Below the pieces are notes generated by a model. That model did no database searches, had not been told where the DNA came from, and worked only from the letters and a program-made list of their open reading frames with translations. Source: an uncultured Roseibium sp. (GTDB lineage: Bacteria; Pseudomonadota; Alphaproteobacteria; Rhizobiales; Stappiaceae). From it: a DNA stretch of 64,000 nt. Positions 27,975 to 37,003 of the stretch are shown piece by piece. The stretch spans positions 1,338,001-1,402,000 of the forward strand of contig NZ_OY769915.1 in the NCBI RefSeq assembly GCF_963669205.1, written 5' to 3'. The position numbers were made by a program, and so were the translations under genes. Numbering within the stretch: the stretch's first letter is position 1; each line of letters starts with the position of its first letter.

Positions 27975-28163
27975 TCACTGCAAACCTTCGTCGCCGTAAG
28001 TTTTAATATGATAGAATAGTTAAATTGTCTTGAATGGAATTCTTAAATACAATTAAGAAGTTCGTTGATTTTCTTGGTATATTCAACTTTTAAAAGAAAT
28101 TTCCAAGTTAAGAACTTCTGGTAGCTCGGTAATTCGACTGAGGTTAATTTGCCAGGAAATCAA
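27975..28163. promoter_or_regulatory. AT-rich upstream region of the GGDEF-EAL gene
   Basis: A 189-bp stretch far richer in A+T than its surroundings lies between the dehalogenase stop and the GGDEF-EAL start, both leftward. It contains a perfect palindrome TTCTTAA-ATACAA-TTAAGAA at 28040-28059, and the related half-motif TTAAGAA recurs downstream near 28110. These are possible operator half-sites for the GGDEF-EAL promoter. No terminator with a T-run is obvious for that promoter's upstream neighbour. Confidence 0.4.
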
Positions 28164-29063
28164 TCAGCCGCCGAAATAGCTCAGCAACGCGTCCGCTGTC
28201 TCGTCAGGAGCTTCTTCGGGCAGAAAATGCCCGCCCGGAAGAGATATGCCCTGGGCATCATTGCTCCAGCGGCGCCAGACCGCCAGCGGATCATCGACAC
28301 TCGACGCAATGCCCTTCTTGCCCCAAAGCACCAGAACATCGGCGGAAATCGTGCTTCCGGCGTCCCTGTCTGCCTTGTCGTGAGCATAGTCGATCGTTGC
28401 GCCTGCACGGTAATCCTCGCAGCTCGCGGAGATGCGGTCAGGCCGGCAGAACCAGTCCCTCGTATGTTCGAGTGCACCTTCCGAGAAGCAGTCGAGGGTT
28501 TTCGCAGCTGTCCAACTTGCGAGCGTATGCTCGAGAAAACGCACGGGCGCGGCCGAAATCATCTTTTCCGGAAACGGAAACGGCTGCGCAAGAAACATCC
28601 AGTGATAGATCTTGAGGCCGAAGCCGCGGTCCATGAGGTCCCAGTAATCCGATGTCGGCAGGATATCGAGCACGGCCAGCTTCGTGACCGAACCGGGAAA
28701 ATCGAGCGCAAGCCTGTAGCCGACGCGTGCCCCCCGGTCATGCCCCGCCAGAAAGAATGTCTCGTGGCCGAGGAGACGCATCATTTCGGTGATCGCCTCC
28801 GCCCAGGCGCGTTTGGAATACGTTGCGTGATCGGCTGTCCTCGGCGGGATCGATGACTGTCCATAACCGGGGAGGTCGGGCATGATCAACGTGAAGCGGT
28901 TTGCCAGACGTGGCGCAATCTTGTGCCAGATGACATGGGACTGGGGGTAACCGTGGAGGAGCAGAAGGGGCGGCCCCGATCCCCCGATGCGGCAAAAAAA
29001 ATCCGTGCTTTTCGCGCGAACGATCCTGGTGTCGAAATTAGGAAACAGGTCCGGCAGTTCCAT
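28164..29063 (-). CDS. Haloacid (fluoroacetate-type) dehalogenase, alpha/beta hydrolase
   Basis: At 299 residues it matches the fluoroacetate dehalogenase family closely. The nucleophile is Asp109 in GHDRGARVGYRLALD, not Ser. Carboxylate-binding Arg110 and Arg113 are present, with the catalytic acid Asp133 and base His279 (GGHFLPEEAPD). The halide pocket residues His154, Trp155 and Tyr218 are also present. Every one of these is shifted by exactly one position from the residues I recall for Rhodopseudomonas RPA1163 (Asp110, Asp134, His155, Trp156, Tyr219, His280). It has no signal peptide, so it is cytoplasmic. The predicted reaction is hydrolysis of haloacetate to glycolate and halide. The ATG at 29063 fits the family start. 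Confidence 0.88.
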   Translation of the reverse strand: MELPDLFPNFDTRIVRAKSTDFFCRIGGSGPPLLLLHGYPQSHVIWHKIAPRLANRFTLIMPDLPGYGQSSIPPRTADHATYSKRAWAEAITEMMRLLGHETFFLAGHDRGARVGYRLALDFPGSVTKLAVLDILPTSDYWDLMDRGFGLKIYHWMFLAQPFPFPEKMISAAPVRFLEHTLASWTAAKTLDCFSEGALEHTRDWFCRPDRISASCEDYRAGATIDYAHDKADRDAGSTISADVLVLWGKKGIASSVDDPLAVWRRWSNDAQGISLPGGHFLPEEAPDETADALLSYFGG

Positions 29064-29170
29064 CGTCAAATGCAAGCCTCCGATGCACAGGGCGTGACAG
29101 TCCCGCAATGGCATCCCTGCGCCGCAAGGCCGGCGCAATAGACGCTGTGCGCTTGTATGACCGTCAGATC

Positions 29171-30454
29171 TCAGTCTTCGTTTTGCGCCTCACGTGCAAT
29201 CGCGCGCCATCCGATGTCGCTTCGGCAGAAGCCGTCCGGCCAGTCGATCTTGTCGATTGCATCATAGGCATTCGCTTTCGCGTCCGCGACCGACTTGCCG
29301 AGCGCGGTCACGTTCAGAACCCGTCCACCGTTGGCGAGCAGGCGTCCGTCATCGCGCGTCGTGCCGGCGTGAAAGACCTGCAGAACATCCGATCCCATCT
29401 GCTCAAGCCCTCGGATCTCCGTGCCTTTCTTGTAGGCCGCCGGATATCCGTTCGCGGCCATGACGACGCTGAGGGCTGCCTGGTCGTGCCATTCTGCACG
29501 CGCGGTGCCGAGACGTCCCTCGACGCTGTCGACCAGGAGTTCCAGAAGGTCGCTCTTCAGGCGCATGACCAGGACCTGGCATTCCGGATCGCCGAAACGT
29601 GTATTGTATTCAATAAGTTTGGGGCCGTCGCTCGTGATCATGAGCCCCGCGTAGAGCACCCCCTTGAAGGGTGTACCGCGCGCGGCCAGCGTGCTGATCG
29701 TTGGCGAGATGATGTCCGCCATCACCCGGTCGATCAGAGCCTGCGTCATCACCGGAGCCGGCGAATAGGCCCCCATGCCGCCCGTGTTGGGACCCTCGTC
29801 ACCGTCATGGGCGCGCTTGTGATCCTGGGCGGTTGCCAGCGCAAGCGCATTGCTGCCATCGGACAGGACGAAGAAGCTCGCTTCTTCCCCGTCGAGAAAT
29901 TCCTCGATGACGACTTCCGCGCCTGCGTCGCCGAACGAGCCGTCGAAACACGCTTTCACGGCGTCTTCGGCTTCGGCGAGGGACATGGCCACCACGACGC
30001 CTTTGCCGGCGGCAAGACCGTCCGCCTTCACGACAATCGGGGCGCCTTCCTTTTGCAGATACGCGAGCGCCTCTTCCCGGTTGGTGAAGCGCCCGTAGGC
30101 GGCTGTCGGTATGGCGGCCTCGTCGCACACGCCTTTCGTGAATGCCTTGGACCCCTCCAGTTGCGCGGCGGCTTGTGTCGGTCCGAAGGCCTTGATCCCC
30201 GCGGCGTCCAGGTCGTCGACAAGGCCTGCGACGAGTGGCGCCTCGGGTCCGACCACGACCAGGTCGACCGCGTTTGACTTGCAGAACGCTATGACGGCCT
30301 GGTGGTCGGCGACATCGATTTGCGCGATCTCCGCCAGATCGGCAATTCCGGCATTGCCGGGAGCGGCAAAGAGCTTTGTCAGTTTCGGGGACTTGGCGAG
30401 TGCCCATGCCAAAGCGTGTTCACGGCCGCCGGAGCCGATAAGCAGGAGTTTCAT
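29171..30454 (-). CDS. purD: Phosphoribosylamine-glycine ligase
   Basis: PurD catalyses the second step of purine synthesis with ATP-grasp chemistry. The 427-residue protein has the N-terminal LLIGSGGREHALAW, the ATP-grasp block IVVKADGLAAGKGVVV, and the signature RAHDGDEGPNTGGMGAYSP. Length and domain order are standard. It is divergent from ubiA. Confidence 0.98.
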   Translation of the reverse strand: MKLLLIGSGGREHALAWALAKSPKLTKLFAAPGNAGIADLAEIAQIDVADHQAVIAFCKSNAVDLVVVGPEAPLVAGLVDDLDAAGIKAFGPTQAAAQLEGSKAFTKGVCDEAAIPTAAYGRFTNREEALAYLQKEGAPIVVKADGLAAGKGVVVAMSLAEAEDAVKACFDGSFGDAGAEVVIEEFLDGEEASFFVLSDGSNALALATAQDHKRAHDGDEGPNTGGMGAYSPAPVMTQALIDRVMADIISPTISTLAARGTPFKGVLYAGLMITSDGPKLIEYNTRFGDPECQVLVMRLKSDLLELLVDSVEGRLGTARAEWHDQAALSVVMAANGYPAAYKKGTEIRGLEQMGSDVLQVFHAGTTRDDGRLLANGGRVLNVTALGKSVADAKANAYDAIDKIDWPDGFCRSDIGWRAIAREAQNED

Positions 30455-30665
30455 GTCAAGCGGATCTCTTCAAACGGTCCATCGTGCCGACCGGGCTTGA
30501 CCTGAGTCGACCATGCGAGATCGCGGTCTATCACGGAGCATCGCCTGTCGCAAACACGTCCGGTGCGGCGACCGCGACCGGGCCGCAATGAAGGCTGTGA
30601 CCATTTGCAAGATGTAATCCGTCGTCGAATTCGGTTAGAACGGGCGGATTCGAAAAGGGCAGCTC

Positions 30666-31613
30666 ATGTTTTTCTCCACCAGGGACACCGGACCGGTCGC
30701 GGATGCGGTAAAGCGGCACTGGGTCGACACGAAACTGCCGGCAGGACTGCGGCCTTACGCACGGCTCGCCCGTTGGGAGCGGCCCATCGGCTGGTGGCTG
30801 CTGCTCTGGCCGTGCTGGTGGTCGGCGGCGCTTGCTGCCGTTGCAGCGGGGAACGCCCTGCCAAACCTCTGGCACCTTGTTCTCTTTTTCGTCGGCGCTG
30901 TTGCCATGCGTGGAGCCGGCTGCACCTATAACGACATCGTCGATGTCGATATCGATTCGAAGGTGGAGCGGACGCGCTCGCGCCCGATACCGGCGGGGCA
31001 GGTGACCAAGTCGCAGGCCAGGATCTTCCTCCTCGTGCAGGCCCTGCTGGGCTTCCTCGTGCTCATCCAGTTCAACCCGTTCTCGATTGCGCTCGGGATT
31101 GCCTCGCTCGTGCCTGTTGCCATCTACCCTTTCATGAAGCGCGTCACGGACTGGCCGCAGCTCTTCCTGGGGTTTGCGTTTTCCTGGGGGGCGTTGATGG
31201 GATGGGCCGCCGAATTCGGATCGTTGGCGCTGACACCGGTGCTGCTTTATTTCGGCGGTATCTGCTGGACGATCGGTTACGACACCATCTACGCGCACCA
31301 GGACAAGGAAGATGATGCACTGGTGGGGGTCCGGTCGACCGCGCGGCTATTCGGCTCCCATACCAAGGCGGCGCTCATCGTGCTCTATGCGCTTGCCACC
31401 GTGCTCTTCGGTCTCGCCGCCGCTTTTGCCGACGCAGGACCTGCCGCATTTGCCGGCATCATCGCGGGAGCGATTCATCTGCTCTGGCAGGTCATCGTCC
31501 TGGATATCGACGATGGCGACCAGTGCCTGAAGCTGTTCCGTTCCAACAGCACATATGGGTGGATCGTGTTTGCGGGCTTTGTCGCCGATGCGTTGATTGG
31601 CGCAACGCTCTAG
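30666..31613 (+). CDS. ubiA: 4-hydroxybenzoate polyprenyltransferase
   Basis: UbiA attaches the polyprenyl tail to 4-hydroxybenzoate in ubiquinone synthesis, in the inner membrane. The two Asp-rich motifs are NDIVDVDID near residue 87 and HQDKEDD near residue 210. Eight to nine membrane segments are visible in 315 residues. AAAGGG lies ahead of the ATG. The neighbouring leftward DUF6101-like gene is a frequent companion in rhizobia. Confidence 0.95.
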   Translation: MFFSTRDTGPVADAVKRHWVDTKLPAGLRPYARLARWERPIGWWLLLWPCWWSAALAAVAAGNALPNLWHLVLFFVGAVAMRGAGCTYNDIVDVDIDSKVERTRSRPIPAGQVTKSQARIFLLVQALLGFLVLIQFNPFSIALGIASLVPVAIYPFMKRVTDWPQLFLGFAFSWGALMGWAAEFGSLALTPVLLYFGGICWTIGYDTIYAHQDKEDDALVGVRSTARLFGSHTKAALIVLYALATVLFGLAAAFADAGPAAFAGIIAGAIHLLWQVIVLDIDDGDQCLKLFRSNSTYGWIVFAGFVADALIGATL

Positions 31614-31645
31614 AAATCGGCACTGATGAATTCAGACTGTTGCAG

Positions 31646-32236
31646 TCAGGTGCGTGCGATGATTTCGCGTTCATGCGCGAAATTGGCAGCTGTCTGGTCT
31701 TTTCTTCCCGCTGACCGTTTGTTCAGGAAACGGGGCCGGCGTCCGGTCAGCAAACGCAGTTTGCGGCGTGGCGCGGGACGGTCCGAGGACGTGGCGCTGT
31801 AGGCGTCAATCGGTTTGACGTCGCCGCCGAGGTCGCAGACCAGCATAGGCAGTTTCAGCGTGTGTGCCCAACGGCTCCACAGGATCGCGAGTTCGTCAGA
31901 GTTTTCTGTCTCCGCGAGCGTGATCGACAAAGCGCTGTCGGGATGTTTCAGGATAAGGGCCGTGACGACGCTGCCGGCCATCTGGCCTGGAACGATGCGG
32001 ACCATGACGCCGTCGAATCCAGTGATGGGCACAACCACGTTGACGGGCACGCCGGCGACACGCCGTTTGTAGACGACCCGCGTCTGATCGAGAAAGATTT
32101 CGGCAGGAAGAGAAGGTGTACCGGGACGGGATTCGAGTCTCTGCGTGAATTGGACCGGCAGGCAACCGGGCTGCAGTTGTGTTTCTGCAATGCTCCCGGC
32201 TGCCGCTGGCACCTGTTTTTCTGTTTGACGTCTCAA
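31646..32236 (-). CDS. DUF6101-like conserved protein
   Basis: The 196-residue protein starts at TTG (32234-32236), with GGAG 6 nt upstream. The central part (about 38-130) is mixed beta with EIFLDQTRVVYKRRV and VPVNVVVPI. The C-terminus is Arg/Lys-rich. It resembles the rhizobial DUF6101 family, which often sits convergent with ubiA. The function is unknown. No membrane segment or signal peptide is evident. Confidence 0.65.
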   Translation of the reverse strand: MRRQTEKQVPAAAGSIAETQLQPGCLPVQFTQRLESRPGTPSLPAEIFLDQTRVVYKRRVAGVPVNVVVPITGFDGVMVRIVPGQMAGSVVTALILKHPDSALSITLAETENSDELAILWSRWAHTLKLPMLVCDLGGDVKPIDAYSATSSDRPAPRRKLRLLTGRRPRFLNKRSAGRKDQTAANFAHEREIIART

Positions 32237-32545
32237 ATGACTCTCCGTCGGACCTTTTGGTCTCTTGATGGAGTGAAAGCTACTTGAGAAACGTCGTGAA
32301 CCGCTTAAGAGATAGAGTTAAAAAACTCTGATTTCAAAAAGGGTTACCGGAATGTAAGCGGTCCGGATACCATCTGTTCATGCCTGTGTCGGAATTGGGT
32401 CGAAGCCGAAATTCCAAAGACGCTTCAATATGCTTGCGATGTTCCTATGTTATCCAGTGAACCCAAAATGTTGCGGAGCCACGGCACTGGAAGTAAACAA
32501 CAGCCGAAGCGGGGCCAACGGAACAGACACATCAAGGCGGAATGA
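32237..32545. other. Intergenic region, DUF6101-like / pmbA
   Basis: This 309-bp divergent region has no gene. It holds a small perfect hairpin AGAGTT-AAAA-AACTCT at 32314-32329 in an A+T-rich patch, probably near the DUF6101-side promoter, and an AAGGCGG stretch before the pmbA start. No RNA gene is recognised. Confidence 0.5.
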
Positions 32546-33889
32546 ATGTCGGAAATGATTGATCAGAGCGACCTGCAGTCGCGCGCGGTACGCCTCGTCG
32601 AAGCGGCACGCAAAGCCGGTGCGGACTCCTGCGATGCCGTTGCAGTAACGGGCGTGTCCCTCTCCGTCGATGTCCGCGAAGGCAAGGTTGAAGAGACAGA
32701 GCGCGCGGAAGGGGATGATGTCACCCTGCGCGTGTTCGTCGGCAGGAAAACGGCTGCCGTTTCGGCAAATCAGCTGGATGACGCCGATATGCTGGCCGAA
32801 CGCGCGGTGGCCATGGCGCGCGTCGCTCCGGAAGATCCCTATGCGGGCCTCGCAGACGATGGCCTGCTAGTCAGGCAGCTGCCGGCGCTCGAACTTCTCG
32901 ACAGCAAGGAATTGACCGCGGATGCGCTTGCGGAGATCGCGCTGGAAGCCGAGGCCGCGGGACTGGCGGTGCCGGGCGTTAGCAAATCCGGCGGGGCAGG
33001 AGCCTCCTGGCGTCTTGCCGGTGTGGTGCTGGCCACCAGCCACGGCTTCCAAGGCGCTTACATGACCTCGCGCTATGGCATGTCGATGACCGCGGTGGCC
33101 GGCGACGGGACCGGAATGGAGCGCGACTACGACTTTGACAGCAGAACCTATTTCGAGGATCTCGACGGTCCGGCAGACATCGGACGCCGAGCCGGGGAAC
33201 GGGCCGTGCGCCGCTTGAACCCGCAGAAGCTGTCGACGCGAACAACCAACGTCATTTATGAATCGCGCGCCGCGCGCAGCATTCTCGGCCACCTGACCGG
33301 CGCCATCAACGGTGCCTCGATCGCGCGAAAGACCAGTTTCCTGAAGGACCGGATGGGTGAAGCGGTGTTTGCACCGGGCATTCGGGTGGTGGACGATCCG
33401 TTCAAGCGCCGGGGAGCGGCAACGCGCCCCTTCGACGGCGAGGGGACGGCTGCCTCCGTGCTCAACATGATCGACGATGGCGTGTTGCAGCACTGGTTTC
33501 TGGACGGCGCTTCGGCGCGCGAATTGGGTCTTGCACCCAATGGGCGCGCGCACCGGAGCGGCAGCGGCACGTCGCCCGGTGCCACGAATGTAACCCTGAT
33601 GCCCGGTGACAAATCCATGGAACAGCTGATGGCAGACGCTGGAAGCGGCCTGCTTGTGTCCGATCTCATCGGTCACGGTGTCAATGGCGTCACCGGCGAC
33701 TACTCGCGCGGCGCAGCCGGTTTCTGGTTCGAGAACGGAGAGATCGTCGAACCTGTCAGCGAAATCACGATTGCCGGCAATCTCAACGACATGTTCAAGC
33801 GTCTTGTTCCCGGCAGCGATCTCGACAATCGATATTCCGCTGCGACGCCCTCCGTCATGATTGAAGGAATGGCGCTTGCCGGAAGCTGA
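32546..33889 (+). CDS. pmbA: TldE/PmbA component of the TldD/TldE peptidase
   Basis: PmbA (TldE) is the subunit without the zinc motif in the TldD/TldE protease, which processes small peptides and degrades CcdA-type antitoxins in E. coli. The 447-residue protein has the family blocks EGKVEETERAEG, GTAASVLNMIDDGVLQHWF, and SDLIGHGVNGVTGDYSRGA near the C-terminus. No HExxxH is present, as expected. Its partner tldD lies 5.6 kb downstream at 39498, not adjacent. Confidence 0.93.
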   Translation: MSEMIDQSDLQSRAVRLVEAARKAGADSCDAVAVTGVSLSVDVREGKVEETERAEGDDVTLRVFVGRKTAAVSANQLDDADMLAERAVAMARVAPEDPYAGLADDGLLVRQLPALELLDSKELTADALAEIALEAEAAGLAVPGVSKSGGAGASWRLAGVVLATSHGFQGAYMTSRYGMSMTAVAGDGTGMERDYDFDSRTYFEDLDGPADIGRRAGERAVRRLNPQKLSTRTTNVIYESRAARSILGHLTGAINGASIARKTSFLKDRMGEAVFAPGIRVVDDPFKRRGAATRPFDGEGTAASVLNMIDDGVLQHWFLDGASARELGLAPNGRAHRSGSGTSPGATNVTLMPGDKSMEQLMADAGSGLLVSDLIGHGVNGVTGDYSRGAAGFWFENGEIVEPVSEITIAGNLNDMFKRLVPGSDLDNRYSAATPSVMIEGMALAGS

Positions 33890-34691
33890 ACTCCACGACC
33901 GGGCGCATGAGCCGGACGCAGACATCGACTTGCTGGAAGCCGCTGCACGCCAGGCCGGGGAGTTGGCGCTCGGCTACTTCGGACAGGGTCTTGAAACCTG
34001 GTTCAAGGGAAACAACAGGTCACCTGTCTCCGAAGCGGACATTGCCGTCGACCGGTTCCTTGCAGACCGCCTTTTGACGGAGCGCCCGGATTACGGCTGG
34101 CTGTCTGAAGAGACCGCCGACAACCGGGCCAGGTTGACATGCGAGCGCGTGTTCATCGTCGACCCGATCGACGGAACACGCGCCTTTCTTGCAGGCGGTG
34201 ATGAATGGACCGTGTCCGTTGCCGTCGTAGAGGGTGGCCGACCGGTTGCGGGCGCCGTGTTCTGTCCCATCCGGAAGGAAATGTTTACGGCGCGCGCCGG
34301 AGGTGGCGCGTTTCTGAACGGGAGCAGGATCGCCGTCTCGGATCGGCTTGACGTGTCCGGAGCGACACTGACCGGGCCCCATTCGATTGTTGCGAACCGG
34401 GATGTGCTCGGGGCAGGTTTTCAGAAGACGGAGTTCTTCAGGTCCCTTGCCTACAGGCTGGTGGTGATCGCTGCGGGGCGCATCGACGTGGGAACGGCAC
34501 GCGGTGGTCCGAGCGACTGGGATCTCGCCGCCGCCGATCTCGTGGTTCAGGAAGCCGGCGGAGCGCTGACGGACGTGGACGGCAACGTTTTGACCTACAA
34601 TCGGCCCCGGACGGGGCACCCGGCATTGATCGCGGCATCGACCGGGCTTATAGGACCAGTGCGTGCAGTTCTCGGGGACATTCTCCGTTAG
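33876..34691 (+). CDS. Inositol monophosphatase / CysQ-like phosphatase
   Basis: The 271-residue Mg-dependent phosphatase has WLSEET (metal-ligand Glu), DPIDGTRAF (metal-binding Asp), and SDWDLAAADLVVQEAGG near residue 210. TTG at 33876 lies 7 nt after AAGGA and is preferred to an in-frame TTG at 33861. It overlaps the end of pmbA by 14 bp. Substrate may be inositol phosphate or 3'-phosphoadenosine 5'-phosphate (CysQ); sequence motifs do not separate them. Confidence 0.88.
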   Translation: MPEAELHDRAHEPDADIDLLEAAARQAGELALGYFGQGLETWFKGNNRSPVSEADIAVDRFLADRLLTERPDYGWLSEETADNRARLTCERVFIVDPIDGTRAFLAGGDEWTVSVAVVEGGRPVAGAVFCPIRKEMFTARAGGGAFLNGSRIAVSDRLDVSGATLTGPHSIVANRDVLGAGFQKTEFFRSLAYRLVVIAAGRIDVGTARGGPSDWDLAAADLVVQEAGGALTDVDGNVLTYNRPRTGHPALIAASTGLIGPVRAVLGDILR

Positions 34692-34726
34692 CAGGCTGCG
34701 GCGTCACGAATTCAACGAGGATGCTC

Positions 34727-34966
34727 ATGAGCGAGACAGACACCCCGAAACAGCTTTTGCACCTTGTCTTTGGCGGTGAGCTGGAAACGCCCGAAGGCCT
34801 GACATTCCGGGATCTGGACGAGCTGGACATCGTCGGCATCTACCCGAACTACGCGGAAGCCTATACGGCCTGGAAAGCCAGGGCACAGGCAACAGTCGAC
34901 AATGCACACATGCGCTACTTCATCGTGCACATGCATCGTCTTCTGGATCCGGACACGGCGGAATAG
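34727..34966 (+). CDS. DUF4170 family small protein
   Basis: A 79-residue acidic protein with a central pattern GIYPNYAEAYTAWKARAQATVDN, reported here in outline, and the C-terminal YFIVHMHRLLDP. It matches the DUF4170 family commonly found between the IMPase and acyltransferase genes in rhizobia. The second ATG (34727) is used because GAGG is 6 nt upstream. The function is unknown. Confidence 0.85.
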   Translation: MSETDTPKQLLHLVFGGELETPEGLTFRDLDELDIVGIYPNYAEAYTAWKARAQATVDNAHMRYFIVHMHRLLDPDTAE

Positions 34967-34992
34967 CAACGAAGCAATCAGGCGATAAAAAT

Positions 34993-35691
34993 ATGATCAA
35001 ACGCCTTGGCCGCCATCCCTGGGTACTGGCTAGTGTCGGCTCGTTAATGGCCGCGTGGCTGAAACTCGTCTATTACACCAACCGGTTTGTAATAGAGCCT
35101 GAGGGCGTGCACGATGAAACCGAAGAACAGCTTCCGGTGATTGTTGCGATGTGGCACGGACAGCATTTCATGGTGCCTTTTGCGAAACCGCGGCACTGGC
35201 CGGCCAAGGTCATGATCTCCCGGTCGGCTGACGGGGAGGTGAACGCGATTGCCGCAAGCAAGTTCGGCCTCGGCCTGATCAGGGCGTCCGGGGGGCGGAA
35301 CGCCCGCCAGATCAAGAAACGCGGCGGCATGCGGGGGTTCATCGAGGCCGTCAGATCCCTGAAGGACGGGTACAGCATCGCCATGACCGCCGATGTTCCG
35401 AAAGGGCCGTCGCGCAAGGCGGGCGAAGGTATCGTGCAGCTCGCCAAGCATTCCGGACGCCCCATCCTGCCGGTTGCCGTTGCGACGAGCCGCAGTGTCG
35501 AACTCGATAGCTGGGACAAGGCCAGCGTCAATCTGCCCTTCGGTCGCGGCAGCATCGCCGTGGGCGATCTGATCTGGGTACCTGCGGAAACGGAAGATGA
35601 CGCGCTCGAGGCCTATCGTCTGGAGGTTGAAGACGGTCTGAACGCCGCCACAAAGCGTGCCTACGAACTGGTCGGCAGGTCGGATGGCTGA
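34993..35691 (+). CDS. DUF374-type lysophospholipid acyltransferase-like protein
   Basis: The 232-residue protein has AMWHGQHFMVPF near residue 52, ISRSADGEV, and TADVPKGPSRKAGEG near residue 133, the signature blocks of the DUF374/LPLAT family. It has one N-terminal hydrophobic segment. It lies immediately upstream of waaA and lpxK, with an 8-bp overlap, so it probably acylates lipid A or a related envelope lipid. The acyl donor is not evident. Confidence 0.87.
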   Translation: MIKRLGRHPWVLASVGSLMAAWLKLVYYTNRFVIEPEGVHDETEEQLPVIVAMWHGQHFMVPFAKPRHWPAKVMISRSADGEVNAIAASKFGLGLIRASGGRNARQIKKRGGMRGFIEAVRSLKDGYSIAMTADVPKGPSRKAGEGIVQLAKHSGRPILPVAVATSRSVELDSWDKASVNLPFGRGSIAVGDLIWVPAETEDDALEAYRLEVEDGLNAATKRAYELVGRSDG

Positions 35692-37003
35692 AAAACGCCC
35701 ATTCCTGCTCAGTCTCTACAGGGCCGCTGCACAAGGCGTTTCACCACTGTTTCACGTGCTTTTTGCGTTCCGTAGTCGCTCTTCAAAGGAAATTCCGGCC
35801 CGCAAGGCAGAGCGTTTCGGAAGAGCCGGGCGCACGCGTCCGCAGGGAACGCTGATCTGGATTCACGCCGCAAGTGTTGGTGAAACCATGTCGGTCCTTC
35901 CGCTGATCGGCGCGTTGATGGGTGAAGGACACAAGGTGCTTTTGACCACCGTCACCGTGACCGCCTCGGAACTGGCGGACAAGAGACTGCCCGAAGGCGC
36001 GTTTCACCAGTTTGTTCCCTATGACGCCCCGGCGCCGATCAGGCGGTTCGTCGATCATTGGTCGCCGGATCTGGCGATGGTCGTCGAATCGGAAATCTGG
36101 CCCTGCCTGTTTGACGAGATGAAAAGCCGCGACATTCCGTTCGTTCTGCTGAACGGAAGATTGTCCGACGGATCGCAGCGGAACTGGTCCCGCATCCCGG
36201 CGACGTCGCGCTACATTTTCGGATGCCTTGATGCCGTCCTGGCGCAGAGCGGGACGGATGCGGACCGCTTCAGGTCCATGGGATGCACGTCCGTTGACGT
36301 CCCCGGCAACCTGAAATTCGACGCCTCCGAACCCACTGCGGACGCGAAGGCCCTGGCGCTTCTGAAGTCCCAGACCGGTGGCCGGCGCATTTGGCTCGCG
36401 GCGCTGACCCACCCGGGCGAAGACGAGATCGTGTTCGATGCCTTTGACCGGCTGCGCCGGGATTTTCCGGACCTCCTGCTGGTGCTCGTTCCGCGGCACC
36501 CGGCAAGGGCGTCCGAGATTTCCGGTGAGGCGGGTGAAAGGGGACTGGCACTCGTCTCCCGCAGCTCTGCGGAACCGGTACTTGCCGAGACCGATGTTTT
36601 CCTGGGCGACACGCTGGGTGAAATGGGTCTGTTCTACCGGCTTGCGCCGGTCACGTTCCTGGGTGGTTCCTTTGTTGATGTCGGTGGACATAATCCGGTC
36701 GAAGCCGCCCTCGCGGGATCCGCTCTGATCACGGGTCCGAGGGTTGCAAACGCACGCGGCGTGTACAAGGATTTCTGGAACAGGGGCGCTGCTATCCGGG
36801 TCAGCGAGCCGGCTGACCTTGCCGCGAGTGTCAGTGCGCTCTTGAGCGACCCGGAGAAGGTCAGCCTGCAGGCCGACACCGCCAGATCGCTTGTCGAGGA
36901 AGGTCGTGGCGCACTTGGTAAAACCCTGGAAGTGCTGAAGCGGGTCCTGGAGGGTGCGCGAAGCGGACGGCGTTCGGAGCCGGAAGATGAAAAGAGCACC
37001 TGA
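35684..37003 (+). CDS. waaA: Kdo transferase (3-deoxy-D-manno-octulosonic acid transferase)
   Basis: WaaA adds Kdo to lipid IVA from CMP-Kdo. The 439-residue GT30 protein has one N-terminal membrane anchor, then IWIHAASVGET near residue 57, and the C-terminal domain GGSFVDVGGHNPVEAA near residue 330. The start at 35684 overlaps the acyltransferase stop by 8 bp. It overlaps lpxK downstream by 17 bp. Coupling of the three genes fits a lipid A/Kdo assembly operon. Confidence 0.95.
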   Translation: MAEKRPFLLSLYRAAAQGVSPLFHVLFAFRSRSSKEIPARKAERFGRAGRTRPQGTLIWIHAASVGETMSVLPLIGALMGEGHKVLLTTVTVTASELADKRLPEGAFHQFVPYDAPAPIRRFVDHWSPDLAMVVESEIWPCLFDEMKSRDIPFVLLNGRLSDGSQRNWSRIPATSRYIFGCLDAVLAQSGTDADRFRSMGCTSVDVPGNLKFDASEPTADAKALALLKSQTGGRRIWLAALTHPGEDEIVFDAFDRLRRDFPDLLLVLVPRHPARASEISGEAGERGLALVSRSSAEPVLAETDVFLGDTLGEMGLFYRLAPVTFLGGSFVDVGGHNPVEAALAGSALITGPRVANARGVYKDFWNRGAAIRVSEPADLAASVSALLSDPEKVSLQADTARSLVEEGRGALGKTLEVLKRVLEGARSGRRSEPEDEKST

